From Sphingomonas sp. M1-B02 (GTDB taxonomy: Bacteria > Pseudomonadota > Alphaproteobacteria > Sphingomonadales > Sphingomonadaceae): DNA of 64,000 bases. A program made the translations under genes and the position numbers. The notes beneath the pieces are model-generated. The model did no database searches. It was given only the letters and a program-made list of their open reading frames with translations, and was not told where the DNA came from. The DNA is taken from assembly GCF_026167525.1 (NCBI RefSeq), contig NZ_CP110679.1:3541071-3605070 (forward strand), read 5' to 3'. Below are positions 10,201 to 17,151 of the stretch, piece by piece (position 1 is the stretch's first letter; every line of letters begins with the position of its first letter).

Positions 10201-13200
10201 GCTATGCGATCAGCGCCGGCGCGCTTCCCGCCGGCATGGCCCTGGCGACCGACGGCACGCTGAGCGGTACGCCGACCGCGGCGGGCAGCTTCGCGCTCAC
10301 GATCACCGCCACCGACAATTCGGGCGGCAGCGGGCCCTATACGGTCAGCCGCGCCTATACGCTCGACATCGCCGGCGCCGCGGTTTCGGTCACGCCGCCG
10401 ACGCTGCCCGCGGGCCAGGCCGAGACCGCTTACACCGCGACGCTCGGCGCCACCGGTGGCGTTGCCCCCTATCGCTTTGCGGTCAGCGCCGGGGCGCTTC
10501 CCGCCGGGCTCAGCCTGGCGGCGAACGGCACGCTCGCCGGTACGCCGGCCGCGCAGGGCAGCTACAGCTTCACCGTCACCGCCACCGATAGCGCGACCGG
10601 CAGTGGCCCGTTCAGCGGCAGCCAGGCCTATACGCTGACCATCGGCACGCCGCCGATCCCCGTCGCAGGTCCCGCCAACATCACCGTGGCGTTCGGATCG
10701 ACCAGCAATCCCGTCGCGCTGCCGCTGTCGGGCGCCGCCGCCACTGCCGTGGCCATCGCGACGGCGCCGCAGCACGGGACCGCCACGGCCAGCGGAACCG
10801 CGATCGTCTACACCCCGGCACCCGGCTATTACGGCGCAGACAGCTTCACCTATACCGCGACCAACGCCGGCGGCACCTCGCCGCCCGCGACGATCGGCGT
10901 CACCGTGAGCCTGCCCCCGGCGCCGACGGCCGCCGATCGAAACGGCGTCGCAGTGGCCTATGCCAGCGCCGGGACCCCGATCGATCTGGCCCCGTCGGTC
11001 AGCGGCGTCAGCAGCGCGCTCACCATCGCGACCGCGCCGGCGCACGGCACTGCGGCCCTCGCGGGGAGCGTCGTCACCTATGTCCCGGCCCCCACTTATT
11101 TCGGGACGGACAGCTTCACCTTCACCGCGACCGGACCCGGCGGCACCTCCGCGCCTGCCACGGTTCGCCTCACCGTCGCGACACCAGCGGCGCCGGTGGC
11201 TGCCGATCGCAGCGGCATCGCCATCCCCTATGAGAGCGGCGGCACCGCGATCGATCTCGCCGCGTCGATCAGCGGCGTCCATACCGCCATCGCCGTGGCA
11301 AGCGCCCCGGTGCACGGCACGACCAGCGTCACGGGCAATGTCGTCACCTATGTGCCGGCGCTCGATTTTGCGGGCGCCGACAGCTTCACCTATGTCGCGA
11401 CCGGCCCTGGCGGCACCTCCAACGTCGCCACCGTGACCGTCAGCGTCACCGCGCCGCCGCCGCCCAGTGTCAGTTCGGGCGGGGCCAACGTCCCCGCCGC
11501 GACGGGCGGCAAGGTCACCAGCATCGACGTCGATCTCTCTGCGCTGGCCGGCGGCGAATATACCTCGCTCCAGATCTCGAAGCCGCCCGCCAACGGCACC
11601 GTCACGCTTTCCAATGGCGGTTCGACCGGCGGGGCGGGGGCCAGGAGCCTGCGCACGCTCGCCGTGACGCCGATCGTCGCGACCTATCGCCCCAATCCCG
11701 GCTTCACCGGTAGCGACAGCTTCCAGTTCATCGCAGTCGGCCCCGGCGGCAGTTCAGCGCCCGCGACGATCTCGATCACCGTGCTGCCGGATCGCCCGGT
11801 GGCATTGCCGAAGAGCGCGTCGGTGGGCGACGGCCAGACCGTGTCGGTCGATCTCACCGCCGGGGCCAGCGGCGCGCCGTTCACGGCGGCGACGATCGTC
11901 AGCGTCGCCCCGGCCAATGCCGTGAAGACCGCGCTCGTCGAGAGCGGGGCGGGGGCGAGCCGCGCCTATCGGCTCGACGTCACCGCGCTCGCGCGCTTCG
12001 GCGGCACCGTCCTTGTCACCTATACGATCAGCAACCAGAGCGGCGCGTCGAACCCGGCCACCATCACGGTCACGGTCACCGCCCGGCCCGATCCAGCGGC
12101 CGATCCCAATGTCCGCGGCATCGTCGACGCCCAGGTCGAGACCGCGCGCCGCTTCGCGCGCAGCCAGGTCAGCAACTTCATGGCCCGCGCCGAGCAATTG
12201 CACGGATCCGGCGGCGGCAATGGCGGAGCGGAGATGGGCGTGCGGCTCGCCTCGCGCGACGGTCGCGGCGTGGTCCGCGCCAGCCCGGCGTTCGACGCAT
12301 CGGCGCTCGAGATTACCGAGCGAATGCGCCTCTCGGGCGAGGATCCCGAACTCGGCCGATATGCCAATCGTCGCGGCCCCGAGCGGCTCCGCGCAGACGA
12401 GCTGGGCTCGTCGCTGCGCGGCGGCGCTCCGGCCATCGCCCGCAACCGCCGCAGCGCAGACGCGCCGCCGCCCGGATCGTCCGAGGACGACGACGGTACG
12501 GGCGGTCGCCGGATCGGCTCGATCGCGCTCTGGAGCAGCGGCGCGATCGACATCGGCACGCTCGATGCGACCACCGATCGCACCAAGATCACCGCCACCA
12601 CATCGGGGCTCAGCGCCGGTGCCGACATCAAGCTGGCCGAAGGCGTCACCCTCGGGGTCGGCGGCGGCTATGGCAATGATGTCAGCCATATCGGCGGCGG
12701 CGCGGCGCGGGTGCGCGGCGAGAACAGCCTGGTCGCCGCCTATGCCAGCATCGTCCCCGCCGAGAGCCTGTTCCTCGACGGCATGATCGGCCGCAGCGAT
12801 CTGAGCTTCCGCACCCGCCGCAGCGTGGCGGGCGTCAATGCCGTAGCCTCGGGCAATCGCGACGGATCCTTCACCCTTGGCGCGCTGGCCGCGGGGATCG
12901 AGCGCGAAAGCGGTCCGCTCAGCTGGTCGCTCTACGGCCGCGGCGAGCTCCTCGACGGCGAGCTGGGCGCCTATACCGAGAGCGGCGCGGGCCGCTTCGA
13001 CTTGCGCTTCGACGAAAGGCGGCTGCGTTCGGTCACCGGCTCGCTCGGCGCGCGCTTCGAATATCGCCAGAAGTTCGCCTGGGGCTCGGCCGCACCGCGT
13101 ATCCGCGCCGAATGGAACTATGAATTCGCCGATACCGGTGTCCAGCGGCTCGATTATGCCGATATCGCCGGACCGGCCTTCTACAGCGTCGACAGCAATG

Positions 13201-13346
13201 GCTGGAAGCGCGAGCAATATATGGTCAGCCTGGGCGCGCGCTTCCTGCTACCCGCGGCCTGGACGTTCGATATCGAGACCGCCCTGCGCGGCGCCTCGGG
13301 CGAGCGCGCCGGCACGCTGCGCCTGACCGTCTCGAGCGAATTCTGA
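4287..13346 (+). CDS. Giant Ig-like repeat autotransporter adhesin
   Basis: A surface protein of about 3,019 residues. GTG 4287 has AGGGGGAA six bases upstream and gives a normal signal peptide (hydrophobic AALLLLLMM, cleavage after AWA near residue 39); ATG 4221 adds 22 residues. Order, approximate: cadherin-like and CARDB-like repeats to residue 570; an IPT/TIG domain at 575-660; three bacterial Ig modules to 930; a second IPT/TIG to 1020; about eleven putative-Ig (He_PIG) repeats at 1125-2120, each with an ASGGTAPY-like strand, GALPAG and LSGTPTAAGSF; five cadherin-like modules with GxDSFTYTATGPGGTS to 2600; a charged linker; and an autotransporter beta-barrel from about 2740. The C-terminus is TVSSEF, with the terminal Phe of outer-membrane barrels. 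The barrel should anchor it while the repeats extend outward as an adhesin. The ligand is unknown. It is divergent from the collar genes. Confidence 0.93.
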   Translation: MQASADKRTPIANRKSIRAHLSAALLLLLMMCNANAAWAQTAVAGCTSPLTKDDIPTLSVVAGSSDVVIVDTQTNLSVLNSKCPPNSPSLENDSITFEIPPVYATTVADNIYVTFPNGSKVKLTSNGIYRRIVYTPGPGVIGTDIVSPRSGASGTRANAAAFSGETVQFEQQWTSGGVFKYFDIHVTVIAPSAPTAALGTPNPSTIYAGGTSTVTVTLTNPNSTAGLSGVGNSITLPTGVAVAASPGASNTCGGTVTAAPGATGAGAVTLSGGSLAAGGTCTMTFNITSSTVATHSISSGTPSATGANAGSPGTSANLTVQTPPSPPTIAAAWDQATVAVGGAGTLSVTLTNPNSGVALTGVGFNIGTLPIGLTGGAVGGTCAGGSYNGGTRALSSSGHSLAASGTCTVTLAVTGATAGSYSFTTGTAVATGPVALTGATATTGTLNVVGAPTISAAFSPTSVAINADSTLTLTLTNPNAVALSGVAVAPTTLPAGLTGSTPATNCGGAASFGGGGLGLTGGGIAAGGSCTLTLTVASATPATYNFTSGAPSATGPAAVTGIAASTPTGLSVVQAAPTISGITPVVGTTLGGTSVTISGTGFSNISGVTFGGTAATGVTPNGTTQITAVSPAHAAGTFDVVVTTAGGPSANSAADDFRYVAPPAAPVVTSPTNAARVGSASSVYAGSADPGMTITVLVDGSSIGTTTATGGAWTFAQPVALAEGSHTVRARATNGDGIVSADSTTISFIVDTVAPPAPVITAPVTGTRTNDNTLNFTGTAEADSTVRVYIDGAFSGTASLTGTNWTYAAPLLADATYSFWATATDLTGNLGPQSTAGSITIDTVLPAVPVIATPTEGQTTSPTPNISGTAEANASVTLTIDATPVVVPADSGGNWSHTPAALPLGAHSVTAFARDAANNLGPTTATRNFTVAAIPSVTGLAPASGPVAGTNAVTLTGTGFTGATAVSFGASPASYTVNSDLSITATAPPGSGTVNVRVTNPAGTSSTAVANQYSYVAAPALTGFAAAAVAYGSTGNPIDAAAGSGATNVPTAWGVAKTAGGPFAAASQSTAGGVNNVQINPAGQVIYDAPAGFRGSDSFYIRATNVGGDSNVVAVTVLVNNPTLATTLAGTGTRDVVLAGVQLNSSGGAGSYSCNPVLASGALPAGTALQPDCTITGTPTASGTFNFTASVTDQSTGTGPFTQASGPLALVIAAPTLGISPVAGALPAATAGTAYSQAITATGGTAPYTLSVTAGALPAGLSIAGGTLSGAPTASGNFSFTITATDSSTAGSGGPYTVSAAYTLAVAAPTLTLTPAAGALPGATAGVAYAQSVSASGGITPYGYAVTGGALPAGIALDGGSGALTGTATATGTFNFTITATDATSGTPASVAHAYSLTVAAPVLAITTATPLPAGKVSSAYSRTLAGSGGTTPYAFSLAAGALPPGIGLSTGGLLSGTPTTAGDYAFTVRLTDSSGGGPHFVDKAFALHIDPPVTISPGVVPAAVIGAAYSQTLVGVDGTAPYAFTISAGALPAGITLSSGGILAGTATQGGTFSFTVQATDAAAIVVTQAYSLTVNAPGMTIAPTALNVAQIGVAYSQATSASGGTAPYAYSITAGALPAGILLDATSGALTGTPTAGGAFNFTVTAIDSSTGTGPYTVGRAYTLTVNPPAIAVAPVSLGGGSVGSAYAAAITASGGTGAYSFALTAGALPPGITIAPGGALSGTPTADGSFAFTVTATDSSTGTGPFTGSRSYSITIAPLSISVSPPVLAPATAGVAYSQQLGASGGVGGYSFALAAGSLPAGLSLTGDTISGTPSAPGSFAFTIRATDSSVGGSAPYSGLLSYTLVVSPGAIVVAPATLAPATVGMAYAQTVTASGGTGGFSFTLASGSLPPGLTLATGGALSGTPIAGGSYGFTIAARDGSGAVGSQAYTLVVAAPALALSAPPLPAGSVGLAYSGSVAASGGTAPYSYAISAGALPAGMALATDGTLSGTPTAAGSFALTITATDNSGGSGPYTVSRAYTLDIAGAAVSVTPPTLPAGQAETAYTATLGATGGVAPYRFAVSAGALPAGLSLAANGTLAGTPAAQGSYSFTVTATDSATGSGPFSGSQAYTLTIGTPPIPVAGPANITVAFGSTSNPVALPLSGAAATAVAIATAPQHGTATASGTAIVYTPAPGYYGADSFTYTATNAGGTSPPATIGVTVSLPPAPTAADRNGVAVAYASAGTPIDLAPSVSGVSSALTIATAPAHGTAALAGSVVTYVPAPTYFGTDSFTFTATGPGGTSAPATVRLTVATPAAPVAADRSGIAIPYESGGTAIDLAASISGVHTAIAVASAPVHGTTSVTGNVVTYVPALDFAGADSFTYVATGPGGTSNVATVTVSVTAPPPPSVSSGGANVPAATGGKVTSIDVDLSALAGGEYTSLQISKPPANGTVTLSNGGSTGGAGARSLRTLAVTPIVATYRPNPGFTGSDSFQFIAVGPGGSSAPATISITVLPDRPVALPKSASVGDGQTVSVDLTAGASGAPFTAATIVSVAPANAVKTALVESGAGASRAYRLDVTALARFGGTVLVTYTISNQSGASNPATITVTVTARPDPAADPNVRGIVDAQVETARRFARSQVSNFMARAEQLHGSGGGNGGAEMGVRLASRDGRGVVRASPAFDASALEITERMRLSGEDPELGRYANRRGPERLRADELGSSLRGGAPAIARNRRSADAPPPGSSEDDDGTGGRRIGSIALWSSGAIDIGTLDATTDRTKITATTSGLSAGADIKLAEGVTLGVGGGYGNDVSHIGGGAARVRGENSLVAAYASIVPAESLFLDGMIGRSDLSFRTRRSVAGVNAVASGNRDGSFTLGALAAGIERESGPLSWSLYGRGELLDGELGAYTESGAGRFDLRFDERRLRSVTGSLGARFEYRQKFAWGSAAPRIRAEWNYEFADTGVQRLDYADIAGPAFYSVDSNGWKREQYMVSLGARFLLPAAWTFDIETALRGASGERAGTLRLTVSSEF

Positions 13347-13374
13347 CGGCGGGGAGGCGCGCCCGCCGGCTTGC

Positions 13375-13731
13375 TCAGCGCACCAGCGCCCGCAGCACCG
13401 CGTCGATATCCCCTTCGCGATAGGGTTTCTCGATCAGCGGAACCTCGTCGGCAAAGCCTTCGGGCGCCGAGCCATAGCCGCTGGCGAAGGCGAAGGGCAC
13501 GCCGCGCGCGCGCAGCATCGAAGCGATGGCCGTGCTGCGCTCGCCGCCCAGGTTGATGTCGAGGATCGCCGCGTCGATCGCCGCGTCCTGCGCCAGCGCC
13601 AGCCCCTCGCTCAGCCGCCCCGCGGGGCCCACCGCGACGCAGCCCAGCGTCTCGAGAATATCCTCGAGGCACATCGCCACGATCGGCTCATCCTCGACCA
13701 CCAGCACGCGCAGCCCCATCAGCTCGGTCAT
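13375..13731 (-). CDS. Single-domain response regulator
   Basis: A 118-residue receiver-only protein: acidic pair in VVEDEP, phospho-acceptor Asp58 in AILDINLGG, a Ser/Gly switch region (FASGYG) and the conserved Lys in IEKPY. It has no output domain. Its ATG at 13731 overlaps the stop of the upstream HWE kinase gene in an ATGA arrangement, so the two are translationally coupled and are surely cognate. In alphaproteobacteria such HWE kinase/receiver pairs often tune stress or light responses by passing or draining phosphate. The target here is not evident. It converges with the adhesin gene 28 bases away. Confidence 0.93.
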   Translation of the reverse strand: MTELMGLRVLVVEDEPIVAMCLEDILETLGCVAVGPAGRLSEGLALAQDAAIDAAILDINLGGERSTAIASMLRARGVPFAFASGYGSAPEGFADEVPLIEKPYREGDIDAVLRALVR

Positions 13732-15872
13732 TCGGCCCCCTCTGGCAACGGCGCGTCCACCGTGCAGACCAGCCCCTCCGGCCGGAATTCGATCGTCACC
13801 GTGCCGCCCAACTCGGCGGCGAGCCCGCGCTCGATCATCCGCGTGCCGAAGCCGCGCCGCGTCGGCGGCGCGACCGGCGGGCCACCATGCTCTTCCCACA
13901 CCATCGTCAGCCGTCCAGGCCCGTCGCCCTGGTGCCGCGTCCAGCCTATCGAGACCCAACCCTCGGCATCGGAGAGCGCGCCATGCTTCACGGCGTTGGT
14001 CGCCAGCTCGTGGATCGCCAGCGCGAGCGAGATCGCGGTCTTCGGGACGAGCGGCAGGTCGGGCCCCTCCAGCGTGAAGCGTCCCGCCGGTCCGCCATGC
14101 GGCGCCACCGCGTCGCCGATGATCTGGGTCATCGGGACCACGCCCCAATGCTCGCGGGTGAGCAGGTTGTGCGCCTCAGAAAGCGCGGCGAGCCGCCCCT
14201 CGAAGGCCCGCCGCGCCACCCGCGGATCGACGTCGCTCTTGAAGCTCTGCTGGGCGATGCCCTGGACGATCGCCAGCGTGTTCTTCACGCGGTGGTTGAG
14301 CTCGTCGACCAGCAGCCGCAAATGCGCCTCGGCACGCTTGGCTTCGGTCACGTCGCGCCCGATCGCATGGAGGCCCGTCGGCACGCCCTGCGCGTCGGTC
14401 GTCAGCCGCGAATTGATTTCCCAGATCAGCGTGCGGCGATCCTTGGCGCGAACGCTGATCGTCAGCCGGGTATTGCCGCCTTCCTGCAATTTCTGGTTGA
14501 ACGACGCCATGCTGATCGCGAACTGCTCGGGATCCATGAAGTCGGCGATCGATCGCCCGATGATCTCCGATTCCGCATAGCCCAGCGTCGTCGCCACCGC
14601 GGGGTTCACCGATGTGATCTTCTGGTCGAGCGTCGTCGTGATCAAGAAATCATTGGCCTGTTCGAAGATGCGGCGAAAGCGCGCCTCGCTCTCGCGCAGG
14701 TCGCTCTCGGCCTTGCGGCGGTGGGTGATGTCGAACGATACCCCGACGAAGCGGCTCGGCCGGCCGTCGGCATAATCGATCCGGCTGCCATGGCTCAGCA
14801 GCCAGCGTTCCGATTGGTCGTCGGCACGGCAGATGCGATATTCCAGCGTGTAGGGGATGCCGTCCTCGAAGCAGTGCAGGGCGGCGCCGCGCGCCATCTC
14901 GCGATCGTCGGGATGCACCCGCTCCAGCCACTCGTCGAACGTCCCCTGGCTGTCGGCTCGCCGCTCCATGCCGAGCAGGTCGAAGCGATTGGGCGACCAT
15001 TTGCCCTCCATCGTCGCCAGGTCGAGTTCCCAGGTCGCCATCCCGGCGCTGCCGGTTGCCAGGCGCAGGCTCTCCTCGCTCTTGCGCAGCCGCGCCTCGG
15101 CCTCGTGCCGCTCGGTCACGTCGATCGTCACCGCGAGCACGCCGAACGGCTCGCCGGTCGGCCGCCGGATCACCGAGACGCTGTTGCTGACCCAGACCAC
15201 GCCGCCATCCTTGCGCACATAGCGCTTCTCGAGCGTATAGGGCGTGCCGTCGGCCACCGCCCGCCCGAACAGCGGCTTGTTGCGTTCGCGGTCGTCGGGA
15301 TGGGTCAGGTCGAACATCGACATGCCGATCAGTTCCTCGCGGCTCCAGCCGGCAATCTCGCAAAAGCGGTCGTTCACCAGCGTGTAGCGGCCCTGCAGGT
15401 CGACCTGGCCGAAGCCGGCGGTGGCCTGGCTGATGAACGCGGAGAGCTGGGCCTCGCGCTCGCGCAGCGAAAGCTCGGCTTCCTTTGCCTCGGTGATGTC
15501 GTGCGCGACGCCGATGAAGCCGACATGCCGGCCCTTGGCGTCGCGCCGCGGCGACGAGGTGGAATGCAGCCAGCGCCAATCGCCGCTGGCGCTGCGATAG
15601 CGGCCCTGCAGTTCGAACGTGTCGAGGCTGGCTTCGCCGGCCAGCGATTCCGCCATCAGCCGCGCCGCATCATCGGGATGGATGATCGCGCGCCAGTCGA
15701 ACTCCAGCGCCGCTTCATAGGAGACGCCCAGAAACGCCGCATAAGCGCGATTGACGAAGCTGCGGCGCCCATCGAGCCGGGTGACCCAGACGGCCACGGG
15801 CGCGCTGTCCGCGATCAGGCGAAACTCATCCGCGTCGATCGGCGGCAACTCCTCGGCTGCGGACCGTATCAT
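13728..15872 (-). CDS. PAS-repeat HWE-family sensor histidine kinase
   Basis: A 714-residue cytoplasmic kinase without membrane segments. Four PAS/PAC sensor domains (about residues 15-125, 140-255, 265-385, 395-510), each ending in a DITE/DVTE-type PAC helix, are followed by an HWE kinase core. The phospho-acceptor region is LNHRVKNTLAIVQ, the ATP-binding N-box is HELATNAVKHGAL, and the WEEHGGPPV block with RGFGTRMI closes the fold, as is typical of HWE kinases. Multiple PAS domains suggest sensing of redox, light or small ligands, but no cofactor cysteine (LOV-type GRNCRFL) is seen. It is co-transcribed with the receiver gene downstream and lies 72 bases after the CoA-lyase gene. Confidence 0.95.
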   Translation of the reverse strand: MIRSAAEELPPIDADEFRLIADSAPVAVWVTRLDGRRSFVNRAYAAFLGVSYEAALEFDWRAIIHPDDAARLMAESLAGEASLDTFELQGRYRSASGDWRWLHSTSSPRRDAKGRHVGFIGVAHDITEAKEAELSLREREAQLSAFISQATAGFGQVDLQGRYTLVNDRFCEIAGWSREELIGMSMFDLTHPDDRERNKPLFGRAVADGTPYTLEKRYVRKDGGVVWVSNSVSVIRRPTGEPFGVLAVTIDVTERHEAEARLRKSEESLRLATGSAGMATWELDLATMEGKWSPNRFDLLGMERRADSQGTFDEWLERVHPDDREMARGAALHCFEDGIPYTLEYRICRADDQSERWLLSHGSRIDYADGRPSRFVGVSFDITHRRKAESDLRESEARFRRIFEQANDFLITTTLDQKITSVNPAVATTLGYAESEIIGRSIADFMDPEQFAISMASFNQKLQEGGNTRLTISVRAKDRRTLIWEINSRLTTDAQGVPTGLHAIGRDVTEAKRAEAHLRLLVDELNHRVKNTLAIVQGIAQQSFKSDVDPRVARRAFEGRLAALSEAHNLLTREHWGVVPMTQIIGDAVAPHGGPAGRFTLEGPDLPLVPKTAISLALAIHELATNAVKHGALSDAEGWVSIGWTRHQGDGPGRLTMVWEEHGGPPVAPPTRRGFGTRMIERGLAAELGGTVTIEFRPEGLVCTVDAPLPEGAE

Positions 15873-15944
15873 CGGCAGACGCGCGTTCTAACTGGCATAG
15901 TTCAAGTTCCTAGCCCTGGATTCGCGGGAAGCAACCGCGTCGAC

Positions 15945-16817
15945 TCAGCCGACGCGAAGCGCCAGCACCGCCTGCGCGCGCTTGAGGTGCGGCATGTCGA
16001 GCATCGCTCCGTCCATCCCGATGGTGCCCTGGCCGGGATTGTCGGCAAATGCCCGGACGATGCGCTCGGCGCGCTCGATCTCGGCTTCGGAGGGTGAGAA
16101 AGCGCGGTTGATCACCGGCACCTGATCGGGGTGGATCGCCATCATCCCGCGAAAGCCCGCGCGACGCGCCTTCACCGCGACTGCCTCCAGCCCCGCCGCA
16201 TCGCGAAAGTCGCCATGGATCGTCTCGATCGCGGTGACGCCCGCCGCCGCCGCGCCCGCCAGGCAGAGTGCGCGAAACAATTGATAGGGGAAGGCATAGT
16301 CGCCGTCCTCGTCGCGATTGTCGCTCGCCCCCAGCGCCGCGGCGCTATCCTCCGCCCCCCAGGTCAGCGCCGCCAGCCGCGGGCAGCCGGCATAGTCGCC
16401 CAGCCCGAACAGAGCGGGGGCGGTTTCGGTGGCGACCACCATCGTGCGGATCCCGCCGATCGGCAGGCCGGCCGCGGCTTCCAGCGCGGTCAGATAATGA
16501 TGCAGCCGGTCCGCCTCGGCGCGGGTCGCCTTGGGCAGCATGATCCCGTCGGGCCGCGCCGGCACGATCGCGGCGAGGTCGCTCAGGGCATGGCCGGTGT
16601 CGAGCGGATTGATCCGCACCCAGTGCGGCTGCTGCCGATCGGCGCTGCGCAGATGTTCGGCCACCATGCTCCGCGCGTCGGGCTTGCGCGCCTCTGCCAC
16701 CGCGTCTTCCAGGTCGAGCAGCAGCAGATCGGCCCCGCTTCCGCCCGCTTTGGCCAGCTTGCGCTCGGAATCGCCGGGCGCGAAGAGCAGGGATCGGGCG
16801 ATAAGCGGGTCGGCCAT
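15945..16817 (-). CDS. HpcH/HpaI-family CoA-ester lyase (CitE-like)
   Basis: A 290-residue TIM-barrel lyase or thioesterase related to citrate lyase beta and malyl/citramalyl-CoA lyases. It opens with RSLLFAPGDSERKLAKA, the CoA-site start of the family. The metal ligands appear in LLLDLEDAV and in LTWGAEDSAAALGA, and ETAPALFGL and AIHPDQVPVINRAF are family blocks. The reaction would be Mg-dependent cleavage or condensation of a 3-hydroxyacyl-CoA; the exact substrate (malyl-CoA, citramalyl-CoA or other) cannot be fixed from sequence. No other acyl-CoA genes are adjacent, so context gives no pathway. It is the first gene of a leftward run with the HWE kinase. Confidence 0.9.
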   Translation of the reverse strand: MADPLIARSLLFAPGDSERKLAKAGGSGADLLLLDLEDAVAEARKPDARSMVAEHLRSADRQQPHWVRINPLDTGHALSDLAAIVPARPDGIMLPKATRAEADRLHHYLTALEAAAGLPIGGIRTMVVATETAPALFGLGDYAGCPRLAALTWGAEDSAAALGASDNRDEDGDYAFPYQLFRALCLAGAAAAGVTAIETIHGDFRDAAGLEAVAVKARRAGFRGMMAIHPDQVPVINRAFSPSEAEIERAERIVRAFADNPGQGTIGMDGAMLDMPHLKRAQAVLALRVG

Positions 16818-17151
16818 GGGTCCTCCAGAGGTTGGAGGCCACGCTAGAGGGGCGACGCGCGCGGGTAAACCTGCGCGAAAACAGGCCGGAGCTGCTGAGG
16901 GGGGGGAAGCGGCTCCGGCCTGGGCCTCGATGGTACGGTACTAGCGGCGCTCTCGAGGCGGCAAGCGTCCGCAGGCAGGCTTCTATGCAATCCGGACGCG
17001 CCGGTCTTCTCCGGGCAATAACGGGGGGTAGGGTGCGCGCGCCGTTAACCATTTGGCCGGTGACGAAAGCGGGCTGCAAGGCGCATTTTTACCTCTCCTT
17101 AACGCTGCCCGCTTACCTCGTTGAGGCAGGAAATCAGGGGAATTTGGCACC
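16818..17151. promoter_or_regulatory. Divergent intergenic region (CoA lyase / GGDEF-EAL gene)
   Basis: 334 bases without a credible gene. Isolated TTAAC words occur near 17043 and 17098, just upstream of the c-di-GMP gene. They resemble CtrA half-sites but are not spaced as a full TTAA-N7-TTAA site. Promoters for both flanking genes must lie here; I could not place them with confidence. Confidence 0.4.

Noticed and set aside
4863..12090. CRISPR-like or satellite repeats
   Set aside because: The repeats are in-frame protein modules of 80-90 residues with codon-level variation, not short identical repeats with spacers. No CRISPR array was seen anywhere.
15873..15944. EcfG-type stress promoter before the HWE kinase
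   Set aside because: A GGAAC word is present on the minus strand, but no CGTT follows at the required spacing.
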